NCBI GenBank assembly: GCA_026129405.1
Contig: JAHCID010000001.1
Coordinates: forward strand, 1,333,237 to 1,397,236
DNA: 64,000 nucleotides
Origin: a bacterium
Lineage (GTDB): Bacteria; Desulfobacterota; Binatia; DP-6
Direction of reading: 5' to 3'
Each line of letters opens with the position of its first letter. Position 1 is the stretch's first letter. Position numbers and translations under genes: made by a program. The notes below the pieces were generated by a model that saw only the letters and a list, made by a program, of their open reading frames with translations, was not told the origin of the DNA and made no database searches. This document shows positions 32,330-40,752 of this stretch, piece after piece.

Positions 32330-34198
32330 ATGCCCCCGGCCCCGCGTCCGTCCCTGCGCTCCGTCCGCTCGCGGTCCGCGAAAGCCTCCGCACGGGCGTC
32401 CGGGAAAGCCCCCGCGCGTGCCCGCGCCGGCGGCGCCGGGCGCAAGGGCGATCCGGTGACGAGCGAGATCGTCCTCGGGGCGTTCGAGACGATCTGCTAC
32501 GAGATGGCGACGCACGTGAGCCTCACGGCCACGACGCCGATCCTGAACCAGTCGAACGAGCGCAACGCGACCATCCTCGACGCCGCCGGGCAGCTCGCGG
32601 CGCTGTCGGTCGGCATCCCGCAGTTCATGCTGTCGTCGACGCTGCCGGTGCGCTTCGCCGTCGAGTTCTTCGGCGCGGACGGGCTGCGCGAGGGCGACGT
32701 CGTCGTCGCCAACGACCCGTACCACGGCGGCGGCCACCTGCCGGACTACAACGTCTTCGCGCCCGTCTTCCACGACGGCCGGTGCGTGCTGATCGCGTCG
32801 ATCCAGTGCCACCACGCCGACACCGGCGGCGGCGCGCCCGGCGGCTACAACGTCAACGCGCCCGACATCTGGGCCGAGGGCGTGCGCTTCCCCGCGGTGA
32901 AGATCTGGGACGCCGGCGTGAAGCGCGACGACGTCGAGTACATGATGGCGGTGAACAACCGCACGCCGACCTTTCTCGGCGACCTCCGCGCCCAGGTCGG
33001 CGCGGCGCAGCTCGGCGTCCGCCGCCTGCAGGAGGTGCTGGCGCGCTTCGGCACCGAGGCGGTGCAGGCCGCCGTGCGCGACGTCATCGCCTACGCCAAG
33101 CGCCGCTTCCAGGCCGAGGTCGCGCGCTGGCCGGACGGCGTCTACGAATCCGACGCCTACGTCGACCAGGATCCGCACGGCAAGAAGGACATCCACATCC
33201 ACTGCAAGGTGACCGTCGACGGGCCGAGGCTCACCATCGACTTCACCGGCTCGGACGACCGCCCCGACATCCAGGCCTACTCGACCTTCGGCAACACGCG
33301 CGGCTACGTGGTCGCGCAGCTCGCGACGATGATGGATCCGACGATCCCGAAGAACGAGGGCTTCTTCGACTCCATCGACCTCGTCGTGCCGAAGGGCTGC
33401 TGCCTGAACCCGCCCGAGGGCCGCTCGGTCGCCGCGGGCACGCACCATCCCGGCACCGAGGTCGGCGAGGCGATCGCCAAGGCGCTCGAGCGCGCGGTGC
33501 CCGAGCGCAGCTGCCCGCAGGTCTACAAGATGGGCATGCCGACGGTGATCTTCGGCAAGCACCCGGCCACCGGGCAGCTCTTCATCGACCACTCCGTCGA
33601 CACCTTCGCCGCGTACTGCGGTGCGGTGAAGGGCCAGGACGGCTGGGGCGGCATGAACGTCTCCTTCGGCAACCTGATCCGTGCCACCGCCGAGATCAAC
33701 GAGGCGATCTTCCCGGTGCGCCAGCTCTGGCGCGACTACGAGGCCGACTCGGGCGGCGCCGGCGAGTTCCGCGGCAACTGCGGCAGCCTCTACCGCAAGC
33801 AGGTGCTCGTCCCGGCCACCATCTACACCTACGTCGTCGGCCGCGAGTACCCGATGCCCGGCATCGCGGGCGGCAAGAACGGGGCGCCGAACAAGCTCGA
33901 CGTGCGCGTCGGCGGTGCACATCGGCACGAGGTCGGCGACACCGCGGGCTACATCCAGCACGACGCCGGCGAGTGCTACGAGTACCACTACGGCGGCGGC
34001 GGCGGCTGGGGCGACCCGCTCGCGCGGCCGGCGGAGAAGGTGCTGGACGACGTGCTCGACGAGTACGTCTCCGTCGAGGGCGCACGCCGCGACTACGGCG
34101 TCGTGCTGACCGGCGACCTGTGGGAGCTCACGCTGGCGATCGACCGCGAGGCGACGGACCGCCTGCGCGCGGCGATGCGGGAGGCACGCCGTGGCTGA
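32330..34198 (+). CDS. Hydantoinase B/oxoprolinase/acetone carboxylase alpha-type subunit
   Basis: Subunit of an ATP-dependent hydantoinase/oxoprolinase-like enzyme, 622 aa. Recognised by GAFETICYEMATHVSLTATT, VVANDPYHGGGHLPDYNVF, CHHADTGGGAPGGYN and a C-terminal YEYHYGGGGGWGDPL. The first 40 residues are a basic low-complexity stretch (Arg/Ser/Ala) not typical of the family; a GTG at 32456 (TSEIVLGAFE) is an alternative start. The matching A subunit lies 8.8 kb away at 42967 on the same strand, an unusual separation. The RidA gene that overlaps the stop by 8 nt suggests imine or amine chemistry. Confidence 0.9.
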   Translation: MPPAPRPSLRSVRSRSAKASARASGKAPARARAGGAGRKGDPVTSEIVLGAFETICYEMATHVSLTATTPILNQSNERNATILDAAGQLAALSVGIPQFMLSSTLPVRFAVEFFGADGLREGDVVVANDPYHGGGHLPDYNVFAPVFHDGRCVLIASIQCHHADTGGGAPGGYNVNAPDIWAEGVRFPAVKIWDAGVKRDDVEYMMAVNNRTPTFLGDLRAQVGAAQLGVRRLQEVLARFGTEAVQAAVRDVIAYAKRRFQAEVARWPDGVYESDAYVDQDPHGKKDIHIHCKVTVDGPRLTIDFTGSDDRPDIQAYSTFGNTRGYVVAQLATMMDPTIPKNEGFFDSIDLVVPKGCCLNPPEGRSVAAGTHHPGTEVGEAIAKALERAVPERSCPQVYKMGMPTVIFGKHPATGQLFIDHSVDTFAAYCGAVKGQDGWGGMNVSFGNLIRATAEINEAIFPVRQLWRDYEADSGGAGEFRGNCGSLYRKQVLVPATIYTYVVGREYPMPGIAGGKNGAPNKLDVRVGGAHRHEVGDTAGYIQHDAGECYEYHYGGGGGWGDPLARPAEKVLDDVLDEYVSVEGARRDYGVVLTGDLWELTLAIDREATDRLRAAMREARRG

Positions 34199-34604
34199 CG
34201 TGAAGATCACCACCGAGGAGCGGGGCGGCCGCACGCATGCGAGCACCGGCTCGCCGTGGGAGCCGAAGATGGGCTACTCGCGCGCCGTCCGCGCCGGCAA
34301 CACGATCGCCGTCACGGGCACCGTCGGCATCGAGGCCGACGGCACCTTCGCGCCCTCGCTCGGCGCGCAGACGCGGCGCGCGCTCGACATCATCGCCGCG
34401 GCGCTGGAGGCGCTCGGCGGGCGACTCGAGCACGTCGTGCGCACGCGGCTCTACGTGACCGACATCGCGCGCTGGCAGGAGGTCGCCGAGGTGCATGGGG
34501 CGGTGTTCCGCGACGTCCGCCCGGCGACGACCCTCGTCCAGGTCGCGAAGCTCATCGACGACGCGGCGCTCATCGAGATCGAGGCCGACGCGATCGTCCC
34601 GTGA
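34191..34604 (+). CDS. RidA/YjgF/YER057c family protein
   Basis: Small enamine/imine deaminase-fold protein of 137 aa, probably trimeric. GNTIAVTGTVG, LGAQTRRALDIIAAALEALG and VVRTRLYVTDIARWQEV are typical, with the conserved Arg in VRTRLY. RidA proteins quench reactive enamine intermediates; here it overlaps the hydantoinase B gene by 8 nt (GTG start at 34191) and may handle a product of that enzyme. The following acetyltransferase start overlaps its stop by 4 nt. Confidence 0.88.
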   Translation: MADVKITTEERGGRTHASTGSPWEPKMGYSRAVRAGNTIAVTGTVGIEADGTFAPSLGAQTRRALDIIAAALEALGGRLEHVVRTRLYVTDIARWQEVAEVHGAVFRDVRPATTLVQVAKLIDDAALIEIEADAIVP

Positions 34605-35053
34605 CGCCGGCGATCCGGCGCGCGACGCTGGACGAGATCCTGGCCCTGCGCCACGTCGAGCTGCGGCCCGGGCTGCCGCTCGCGACGGCCCGCTTCGACG
34701 GCGACGACGCGCCCGACACCTGGCACCTGGGGGCGTTCGAGGACGCGGCCGCCGTCGCCTGCGCCTCGTTCATGCGCCAGGCGTGGGAGGGCGCCGGCGC
34801 CTACCAGCTGCGCGGCATGGCGACGCGCGCCGACCGCCGGCGCCGCGGGCTCGGCGCGGCGCTGCTGCGCTTCGCGGAGGCGACGATCCCGCCCGCCACC
34901 GGCGTGCACGTGCTCTGGTGCAACGCCCGCGTCGCCGCGATCGACTTCTACCGCCGCTGCGGCTGGACGGTCGAATCCGAGGTGTTCGACGTGCCCACCG
35001 TGGGTCCGCATCGCCGCATGCGGCGCGCGTTGCCGCCGCCCGTGGGCTGCTAG
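34601..35053 (+). CDS. GNAT-family N-acetyltransferase
   Basis: Acetyltransferase of 150 aa. The acetyl-CoA binding motif A is QLRGMATRADRRRRGLGAAL (RxxGxG/A), and the C-terminal VLWCNARVAAIDFYRRCGW is characteristic of GNAT proteins (N-A-R...FYRRxGF/W). Acceptor unknown. GTG start at 34601 overlaps the RidA stop (GTGA). It lies in the same tightly packed run as the hydantoinase B and RidA genes and 8 nt before a hydrolase gene. Confidence 0.85.
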   Translation: MTPAIRRATLDEILALRHVELRPGLPLATARFDGDDAPDTWHLGAFEDAAAVACASFMRQAWEGAGAYQLRGMATRADRRRRGLGAALLRFAEATIPPATGVHVLWCNARVAAIDFYRRCGWTVESEVFDVPTVGPHRRMRRALPPPVGC

Positions 35054-35061
35054 CGACCGGC

Positions 35062-35919
35062 ATGCCCACCGCCGCGATCTGCTCGCTCGCCGACGCCCGC
35101 GCCGCCGTGCCCGCCGCGGAGCTGGTGCAGACGCGCACCTGGCGCCTGCGCGTGCGCGTCACGGGCGCCGGGCCCGACCTCGTGCTGATCCACGGCGTCA
35201 CCGACAACGGCTCGAGCTGGGACGAGGTCGTGCCGGCGCTGGCGGCCGAGGCGCGCGTGCACGCGATCGACCTGCCGGGGCACGGTCTCTCCGACATCCC
35301 GTCGCGGCCGCTGCGGGTCGAGGAGATGGCGGCGGCGGTCGGCGACTACCTCGACGCCGCCGGCGTCGGGCCGTGCGTCGTCGCCGGCAACTCGCTCGGC
35401 GGCGGGGTCGCGCTGATGCTCGCCGCGCGCGAGCCGGAGCGCGTGCGCGCCGCGGTGTCGATCTGCTCGCTCGGCCTGCCGTTCCCGATGCCGGCGGGCC
35501 TCGGCATGCTGCGCCTCCCCGGCGTCGCGTCGCTCATGCCCGCCGTCTCGTTCCGCCGCCGCCTGCGGCGCACGATCATGCGCGACACGTTCCACCGCGG
35601 CTTCGTGCCCTCGGAGGCCGCCATGGAGCGCTACTGGGAGGGCTGGCGCGTGCTCGGCCGCCCGCCCTACGTCCGGGATCTGCTGCGCGCGCTCGATCGC
35701 GCCGAGCCGGCGCCGGTGCTCGCGGGGCTGCGCATGCCGGTGCACGTCGTGCACGGCGACGAGGACCGCGTCATCCCGGTGCGCGTCGGCCGCGAGATCG
35801 CCGCCGCGATCCCCGGCGCACGCCTCACCGTGCTGCCGCGCATCGGCCACGAGCCGCAGCTGGAGGCGCCCGCGGCCACGATCGCCGTGCTGCGCGACGC
35901 GCTGGCCGCGCTGCGCTGA
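35062..35919 (+). CDS. Alpha/beta hydrolase
   Basis: Alpha/beta-hydrolase of 285 aa. LVLIHGVTDNGSSWDEVVP, nucleophile elbow GNSLGG, VVHGDEDRVIPV with the acid and RIGHEPQLEAP with the catalytic His make a complete triad. No signal peptide or anchor. Similar in layout to the hydrolase at 21820 but not a close copy. ATG at 35062, 8 nt after the acetyltransferase. Substrate unknown. Confidence 0.88.
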   Translation: MPTAAICSLADARAAVPAAELVQTRTWRLRVRVTGAGPDLVLIHGVTDNGSSWDEVVPALAAEARVHAIDLPGHGLSDIPSRPLRVEEMAAAVGDYLDAAGVGPCVVAGNSLGGGVALMLAAREPERVRAAVSICSLGLPFPMPAGLGMLRLPGVASLMPAVSFRRRLRRTIMRDTFHRGFVPSEAAMERYWEGWRVLGRPPYVRDLLRALDRAEPAPVLAGLRMPVHVVHGDEDRVIPVRVGREIAAAIPGARLTVLPRIGHEPQLEAPAATIAVLRDALAALR

Positions 35920-35937
35920 GGTGGTAGGGTCGGCGTC

Positions 35938-36348
35938 ATGCGCGCCCACACCGACTACCTCTGGTTCACGACCTCCCGCCGCAAGGAGATCGTCAACATC
36001 ACCGACCGCGTCGCCGACGTGGTGGCGGCGTCGGGCGTGCGCGACGGCTTCTGCCTGGTGTCGGCGATGCACATCACCGCCGCGATCTGGGTGAACGACG
36101 AGGAGTCGGGCCTGAAGCACGACGTCATGGAGTGGCTCGAGAAGCTGGCGCCGGTCGGCGACTACCGCCACCACCAGACGGGCGAGGACAACGCCGACGC
36201 CCATCTGAAGCGCACCATCATCCACCACCAGACGATCCTGCCGATCACCGAGGGCGTACTCGATCTCGGCCCCTGGGAGCAGGTCTTCTACATGGAGTTC
36301 GACGGGCGGCGGAAAAAGCGCGTGGTGGTGAAGGTGCTCGGCATATGA
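35938..36348 (+). CDS. YjbQ family protein (UPF0047)
   Basis: Protein of 136 aa. NITDRVADVV, SAMHITAAIWVNDEE, the His-rich DYRHHQTGEDNADAHLKRTI and GPWEQVFYMEFDGRRKKRV are diagnostic of the YjbQ family, reported to have weak thiamine-phosphate synthase activity; its true role is open. The clustered His residues suggest a metal site. ATG at 35938, with a local GGTGGTAGG upstream. Stop overlaps the lipoprotein ATG by 4 nt (ATGA). Confidence 0.9.
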   Translation: MRAHTDYLWFTTSRRKEIVNITDRVADVVAASGVRDGFCLVSAMHITAAIWVNDEESGLKHDVMEWLEKLAPVGDYRHHQTGEDNADAHLKRTIIHHQTILPITEGVLDLGPWEQVFYMEFDGRRKKRVVVKVLGI

Positions 36349-36530
36349 GGTGGGCGCCGCTCCTCGCCGTCGCACTCGCGGGATGCACCTGCCGGCTGAG
36401 CGGCACGCCGCTCGACACCATGGAGAAGAAGCTCAATCCGGCCTGCTGGTCGTTCGGCGACGACCCGGCGCCGGCGGAGCCCGTGCCGCCGGCCCCGCCG
36501 CCCGCGGACCTTCCGGCCACCGCGCCGTAG
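36345..36530 (+). CDS. Small lipoprotein (61 aa)
   Basis: Short secreted lipoprotein. The signal peptide is MRWAPLLAVALAGC, with a clean lipobox LAGC at residues 11-14. The mature part has two more Cys (CTC start, ACWSF) and ends in a Pro/Ala-rich tail. ATG at 36345 overlaps the YjbQ stop, so translation is coupled. A substrate for Lgt/LspA and for the Lnt encoded at 2625. Function unknown; too short for domain assignment. Confidence 0.7.
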   Translation: MRWAPLLAVALAGCTCRLSGTPLDTMEKKLNPACWSFGDDPAPAEPVPPAPPPADLPATAP

Positions 36531-36575
36531 CAAAAGGGTTGCACCGTCCCGCCCCGGCGGCGCAGGAAGGCGGGC

Positions 36576-37784
36576 ATGGACTTCGAGCATTCCCCCCGCG
36601 CCCAGGACTACATCGCCCGCGTCGAGCGCTTCGTCACCGAGCGCGTCGTGCCGAACGAGGCGACCTACGTCGGCCAGCTCGCCCGCAGCGACGACTGGCG
36701 CCAGTGGCGCATCCCGCCGATCGTCGAGGAGCTGAAGGCCGAGGCGAAGGCCGCCGGGCTGTGGAACCTCTTCCTGCCCGAGTCTTCGTTCGGCGCGGGG
36801 CTCGACAACCGCGACTACGCGCCGATCGCCGAGATCACCGGCCGCAGCTTCCTCGCGCCCGAGGTCTTCAACTGCGCCGCACCCGACACCGGCAACGCCG
36901 AGGTCCTCTTGCGCTACGGCTCGCCCGAGCAGCGGGAGCGCTGGCTCCGCCCCCTGCTCGACGGCACCATCCGCTCCGCCTTCGCGATGACCGAGCCCGA
37001 GGTCGCGTCGAGCGACGCGACCAACATGCAGGCGACCTGTACGGTCGAGGGCGACCACGTCGTCCTCCACGGCCGCAAGTGGTGGACCAGCGGTGCCGGC
37101 GATCCGCGCTGCAAGTTCCTCATCTTCATGGGCGTCACCGACCCGAGCGCCGAGCGCCACCAGCGCCACTCGATGGTGCTGTGCCCGCTCGACGCGCCCG
37201 GCGTGGTGATCGAGCGCATGGTCCCCGTGTTCGGCCAGCTCGACGAGCCGCACGGCCACGCCGAGATGCGCTTCGAGAACGTGCGCCTGCCGAAGGACGC
37301 CTTCATCGCCGGCCCCGGCCGCGGCTTCGAGATCGCGCAGGGACGTCTCGGGCCGGGCCGGATCCACCACTGCATGCGCGCCATCGGCGCGGCGGAGCGT
37401 GCGCGCGAGCGCCTCTGCCGGCGTGCGCTGTCGCGCGTCGCGTTCGGCAAGCTGCTCGTGAACCTCGGCGGCAACCGCGACATCATCGCCAACTGCCGCA
37501 TGGCGATCGACCAGGCGCGCCTGCTCACCCTGAAGGCCGCCTGGGCGCTCGACCGCCACGGCGTCTTCGCGGCGCTCACCGACATCTCGGCGATCAAGGT
37601 CGTGGCGCCGAACGTGCTGCAGATGGTCGCCGACGCCGCGGTGCAGATCCACGGCGGGCAGGGCATGGCCGACCCCGAGCTGAACCTCCTCATGGTGATG
37701 GGGCGCGCGCTGCGCATCGCCGACGGCCCCGACGAGGTGCATCGCGGCATGGTGGCGCGCCTCGAGCTGCGCAAATACGCCTGA
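36576..37784 (+). CDS. Acyl-CoA dehydrogenase
   Basis: FAD-dependent acyl-CoA dehydrogenase of 402 aa, oxidising an acyl-CoA to the 2-enoyl-CoA. [20 protein letters not shown] is the ACADS signature 1 region, [20 protein letters not shown] the central beta domain, and [20 protein letters not shown] the C-terminal FAD/ACAD signature. The layout resembles the ACAD10/11-like group acting on long or branched chains. ATG at 36576 with AGGAAGG upstream. Followed after 42 nt by an inositol-phosphatase-like gene, with no obvious pathway link. Confidence 0.92.
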   Translation: MDFEHSPRAQDYIARVERFVTERVVPNEATYVGQLARSDDWRQWRIPPIVEELKAEAKAAGLWNLFLPESSFGAGLDNRDYAPIAEITGRSFLAPEVFNCAAPDTGNAEVLLRYGSPEQRERWLRPLLDGTIRSAFAMTEPEVASSDATNMQATCTVEGDHVVLHGRKWWTSGAGDPRCKFLIFMGVTDPSAERHQRHSMVLCPLDAPGVVIERMVPVFGQLDEPHGHAEMRFENVRLPKDAFIAGPGRGFEIAQGRLGPGRIHHCMRAIGAAERARERLCRRALSRVAFGKLLVNLGGNRDIIANCRMAIDQARLLTLKAAWALDRHGVFAALTDISAIKVVAPNVLQMVADAAVQIHGGQGMADPELNLLMVMGRALRIADGPDEVHRGMVARLELRKYA

Positions 37785-37826
37785 GCGAGGCTCGCGCGGG
37801 GCATCCGGCGCCGCTACCCTCGCGCC

Positions 37827-38615
37827 ATGCGCGTTCCGCTCGAGCCGCTGCGCGATCTCGCCGTCCGCCTCGCCACCGAGGCGGCGGCGGTGCATCGCGC
37901 CGGCCTGGGGCGCGTGCTCCATGTCGAGACCAAGGCCTCGCCGACCGACCACGTGAGCGAGGTCGATCGCGAGGCCGAGCGCGTCGTCGTCGCCGGCATC
38001 GCCGCCGCGCGGCCGGACGACGGCATCCTCGGCGAGGAGGGCACGGCGCGCCCCGGCACGACGGGCGTGCGCTGGATCATCGACCCGCTCGACGGCACCA
38101 CCAACTACCTCTACGGCTTCCCGGCCTTCTCGGTCTCGATCGGCGTCGAGGTCGACGGCCAGCTCGCCGTCGGCGTCGTCCACGATTCGGCGCGCGACCG
38201 CTGCTACGCCGGCGTGCGCGGCGGTCTGGCGACGTGCGACGGCCGTCCCATCCGCGTGCGCCGCTGCGCCGACCTCGGCATGGCGCTCGTCGGCACGGGC
38301 TTCCAGTACCGGCCCGCCGTCCGCGCGCGCCAGGCGGCGACCGTCGCCGCGGTGCTGCCGGCGGTGCGCGACGTGCGCCGCGGCGGCTCGGCGGCCCTCG
38401 ACCTGTGCTGGGTCGCCGCGGGCCACCTCGACGCGTTCTACGAGGCCGCGCTCGCCGAGTGGGACGTCGCCGCCGGCATGGTGATCGCCGCGGCGGCCGG
38501 CGCGGAGGTGGTGCGCCTCGAGGTCGCGGACGGGCCGTCGCCGCTCGTGGTTGCGGCCCATCCGGACCTCATGCCGGCGCTGACGGCGCTCCTGCGCCGC
38601 ACCGGCGCGGCGTGA
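37827..38615 (+). CDS. Inositol monophosphatase family protein
   Basis: Mg-dependent sugar/inositol phosphatase of 262 aa. GILGEEGTA gives the Glu metal ligands, WIIDPLDGTTNYLYGFP the DPxDGT motif, and LAEWDVAAGMVIAAAAGAEV the C-terminal WDxAAG motif, all intact. Substrates in the family include inositol-1-phosphate, fructose-1,6-bisphosphate and PAP; none can be chosen here. ATG at 37827. Its stop lies 2 nt from the stop of a convergent membrane protein gene. Confidence 0.9.
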   Translation: MRVPLEPLRDLAVRLATEAAAVHRAGLGRVLHVETKASPTDHVSEVDREAERVVVAGIAAARPDDGILGEEGTARPGTTGVRWIIDPLDGTTNYLYGFPAFSVSIGVEVDGQLAVGVVHDSARDRCYAGVRGGLATCDGRPIRVRRCADLGMALVGTGFQYRPAVRARQAATVAAVLPAVRDVRRGGSAALDLCWVAAGHLDAFYEAALAEWDVAAGMVIAAAAGAEVVRLEVADGPSPLVVAAHPDLMPALTALLRRTGAA

Positions 38616-38616
38616 C

Positions 38617-38946
38617 CTAGGCGCGGGCCACGCGCGGCGCGACGGTCGCCGGCACGGTCGCCCGCGCCTCGCGTCGCAGCAGGTAGAGCAGCGGGCCGAT
38701 GCTGCCGAGAAGCAGCGTGGCGACGAGGTAGGGCATCACCGCGATGCCGCGCGCCCGGGAGTCGTTCCACATCCAGACGGTGACGAAGCCGAGCGCGATC
38801 GCCAGGTCGACGAAGATCTGCAGCTGGATCGCGTTCATCGCCTGGAAGTCGAAGAAGGCGAGATAGCCGTGGTGGTACACGGCATAGCCGGTCAGGGCGA
38901 GGAAGTCGGCGAGCACGAGACCGATGCCGAGCAGCTTGAGCGTCAT
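38617..38946 (-). CDS. DUF2834-like small membrane protein
   Basis: Integral membrane protein of 109 aa with three hydrophobic helices (about 5-22, 45-62, 72-92). The last one, VATLLLGSIGPLLYLLRR, is a hallmark of DUF2834 proteins. The ATG at 38946 is set by an excellent ribosome site (AGGAGG about 6 nt upstream); an in-frame upstream extension is low quality. Function unknown. Transcribed toward the inositol phosphatase gene. Confidence 0.75.
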   Translation of the reverse strand: MTLKLLGIGLVLADFLALTGYAVYHHGYLAFFDFQAMNAIQLQIFVDLAIALGFVTVWMWNDSRARGIAVMPYLVATLLLGSIGPLLYLLRREARATVPATVAPRVARA

Positions 38947-39040
38947 GATCCCTCCTGTGGTGGCGGACGTTCGGGGGATCGGGTTCCAAGAGCCGTGCCG
39001 CTCGTGCGACGCCGCGGCGGCGGCGGCGCGGGGCCCGAGG

Positions 39041-39060
39041 GCGTGGCGGCTGCGCCACGC
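39041..39060 (-). terminator. Hairpin after the Thr-tail lipoprotein gene
   Basis: GCGTGGCG (39041-39048), loop GCTG and CGCCACGC (39053-39060) form a perfect 8-bp stem 55 nt downstream of the stop of the minus-strand gene at 39115. No T-tract. It could end that transcript before the DUF2834-like gene. Confidence 0.4.
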
Positions 39061-39114
39061 GCCGTCGCCGGGGCGCAACGGCGACCGGATCGCCGCGCGA
39101 GGCGGCGTCTGGCA

Positions 39115-39762
39115 TCATGCGGGAGGCGGAGAGGTCGTGCTGGTCGTCGTGGTCGTGCTGGTCGTCGTGGTCGTCGACAGCAGCTCGCGCAGCTTGGTCA
39201 GCTCTGCCTGCGCCCGCATGGCGGCGGCAACGGCCGAATCGGTGCGGGCGCGCTCGAGATCCGTCTGGGCCTTGGTGACCTTCTCGAGCAGGGCGGCCTG
39301 CGCCTGCTTGCACCTCACCTCGTCGTTGGGGCTTGCGAGGTCGCGGGCTTCCTTCAGGCCTTCGGCGATCTGATTTGCGCTCAGGGTGTAGATGTCGGCC
39401 AGGGTCGAGTTGTCGACGACGGCGAACATGCCGCTCGTGAAGCCGCCGGAGATGGACAGCAGCGCGATGGTCAAGGTCGCCGCGCCCGCGGCTCCGAGCC
39501 CTCCGCCCGCCGCCGCCGTTCCGAGCGCGAGGGCGCCCGCGACATAGATGCTGAACCGGTTGAGGCTCGCGCGCGCGTGATAGGCCTCCTGAAGCTCCTG
39601 CGCATAATTGAGGAGACCGGCGAACTCGTCGCACACACGGCCGTTGGCCTTGTACTCGGGAAGGTCGGGACGCACGCCGAGGTGTGTACAGCTCGACGCC
39701 ATGCCCGCTGCGAGAGCAAGGGCGATCGCTCGGACTCGACCCGCGGGTCGCATGAAAGTCAT
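39115..39762 (-). CDS. Lipoprotein with hydrophobic core and Ser/Thr repeat tail
   Basis: Protein of 215 aa. The signal peptide (IALALAAGMASSC) carries a plausible lipobox ASSC near residue 25. A central glycine/alanine-rich hydrophobic stretch (IYVAGALALGTAAAGGGLGA, then ATLTIALLSISGGF) may span a membrane, and a helical region follows. The C-terminus is a run of Thr and Ser encoded by an 18-nt tandem duplication. The ATG at 39762 follows a good promoter at 39791-39819. No family recognised; GC is lower than in neighbours, hinting at recent acquisition. Confidence 0.65.
   Translation of the reverse strand: MTFMRPAGRVRAIALALAAGMASSCTHLGVRPDLPEYKANGRVCDEFAGLLNYAQELQEAYHARASLNRFSIYVAGALALGTAAAGGGLGAAGAATLTIALLSISGGFTSGMFAVVDNSTLADIYTLSANQIAEGLKEARDLASPNDEVRCKQAQAALLEKVTKAQTDLERARTDSAVAAAMRAQAELTKLRELLSTTTTTSTTTTTSTTSPPPA
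39134..39169. repeat. 18-nt tandem repeat, two copies
   Basis: Two exact copies of an 18-nt unit (39134-39151 and 39152-39169; unit GTCGTGCTGGTCGTCGTG), with a third partial copy. On the minus strand they encode the Thr/Ser-rich tail of the lipoprotein at 39115. In-frame 18-nt units would allow tail length to vary without frameshift. Confidence 0.8.
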
Positions 39763-39790
39763 CGGGCCTCCACGGTGGAGATGGGAACGC

Positions 39791-39819
39791 GAATCACATG
39801 AACGCCGATCCCATGTCAA
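39791..39819 (-). promoter_or_regulatory. Promoter of the Thr-tail lipoprotein gene
   Basis: On the minus strand TTGACA (39819-39814) and TGATTC (39796-39791) are separated by 17 nt, in an AT-richer patch 29 nt before the ATG at 39762. This is the best sigma-70-type match noticed in the window. Confidence 0.55.
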
Positions 39820-39906
39820 TGCTGGCTGAGATATCGCGAGCCAGCCTCGTGTATGATCGAGCAGAGAAGTTGACAGCACACTAATCGGCTAGTACCGGCA
39901 TTTGGC

Positions 39907-40734
39907 ATGCGCCGCGTGCGCCACGGAGTCCGACGAGCGGCCGCCGGGCCTCGGCGGCGCATCGTCGTCGCGACGGCGGTCCTCGTCGTGCTCCTGGGCG
40001 GGGGGATGGCGGGGGCCCTGTCGGCCGGTACGGCGGATCGTGACGGGGATGGCATCGTCGACGGGGCGGACAACTGCCGCAGCGTCGCGAACGCCGACCA
40101 GGTCGACACGGACCGCGACGGGGTGGGTGACGCGTGCGACGAGTGTCCCGGCACCGTGGTCGACGTGCCCGGCCGCGCGCCCGAGGCGACGCCAGCCGCC
40201 GATCAGTTCGGATGCTCCGCCGCGGAGGCGTGTCCATGCCTCGGGCCGCGGACGAAGCTGCGCACCTGGAGCGGCCGCCTGGAGTATCTCCGCTGTGTCC
40301 AGGGCAAGACCCGCCGGTTGGAGCGGCTCGATCGGGTCACGCGGAGCGAGCGGCGGAAGCTGGCGGCGCGGCTGCGAGGTGCGGCGTGCGGTACGATCCA
40401 GAGCTTGCCGAACGATCGGGACGGCGACGGGGTCCTCGACGACGGGGACGGCAACGGCGTGCGCTGGGATGCCCCCTGTACGGGAGGCGCGACGACGGGG
40501 TGCGACGACAACTGTCCCCGCACCCGCAACCCCGGCCAACGGAACACCGACGGCAAGGGCTGGGGCGATGCCTGCGACATCGATGCCGACGATGACGGCG
40601 TCTTCAACTGGCGTGACAACTGTCCGCGGAAGCGGAACGCCGACCAGAAGGACGGCGACGGCGTCGGCGACGTGTGCGACCGTTGTCCCGATTCGGATCC
40701 ACAGGACGACGTGAACGACCACGGCTGCGACTGA
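39907..40734 (+). CDS. Secreted thrombospondin type 3 repeat (calcium-binding) protein
   Basis: Exported protein of 275 aa. After a twin-Arg-like basic start and hydrophobic segment (IVVATAVLVVLLGGGMAGAL) come TSP3-type calcium repeats: DRDGDGIVDGADNC, DTDRDGVGDACDECP, DRDGDGVLDDGDGNG, DADDDGVFNWRDNCP and DGDGVGDVCDRCP. A Cys-bearing, Lys/Arg-rich insert of about 75 residues (CPCLGPRTKLRTW onward) separates two repeat blocks. Likely a surface or outer-membrane-associated structural protein. A TTGACA lies at 39872-39877 with a weak -10 region before the ATG at 39907. Divergent from the Thr-tail lipoprotein. Confidence 0.82.
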   Translation: MRRVRHGVRRAAAGPRRRIVVATAVLVVLLGGGMAGALSAGTADRDGDGIVDGADNCRSVANADQVDTDRDGVGDACDECPGTVVDVPGRAPEATPAADQFGCSAAEACPCLGPRTKLRTWSGRLEYLRCVQGKTRRLERLDRVTRSERRKLAARLRGAACGTIQSLPNDRDGDGVLDDGDGNGVRWDAPCTGGATTGCDDNCPRTRNPGQRNTDGKGWGDACDIDADDDGVFNWRDNCPRKRNADQKDGDGVGDVCDRCPDSDPQDDVNDHGCD

Positions 40735-40752
40735 AAGTCGCCCGCTCGCATC

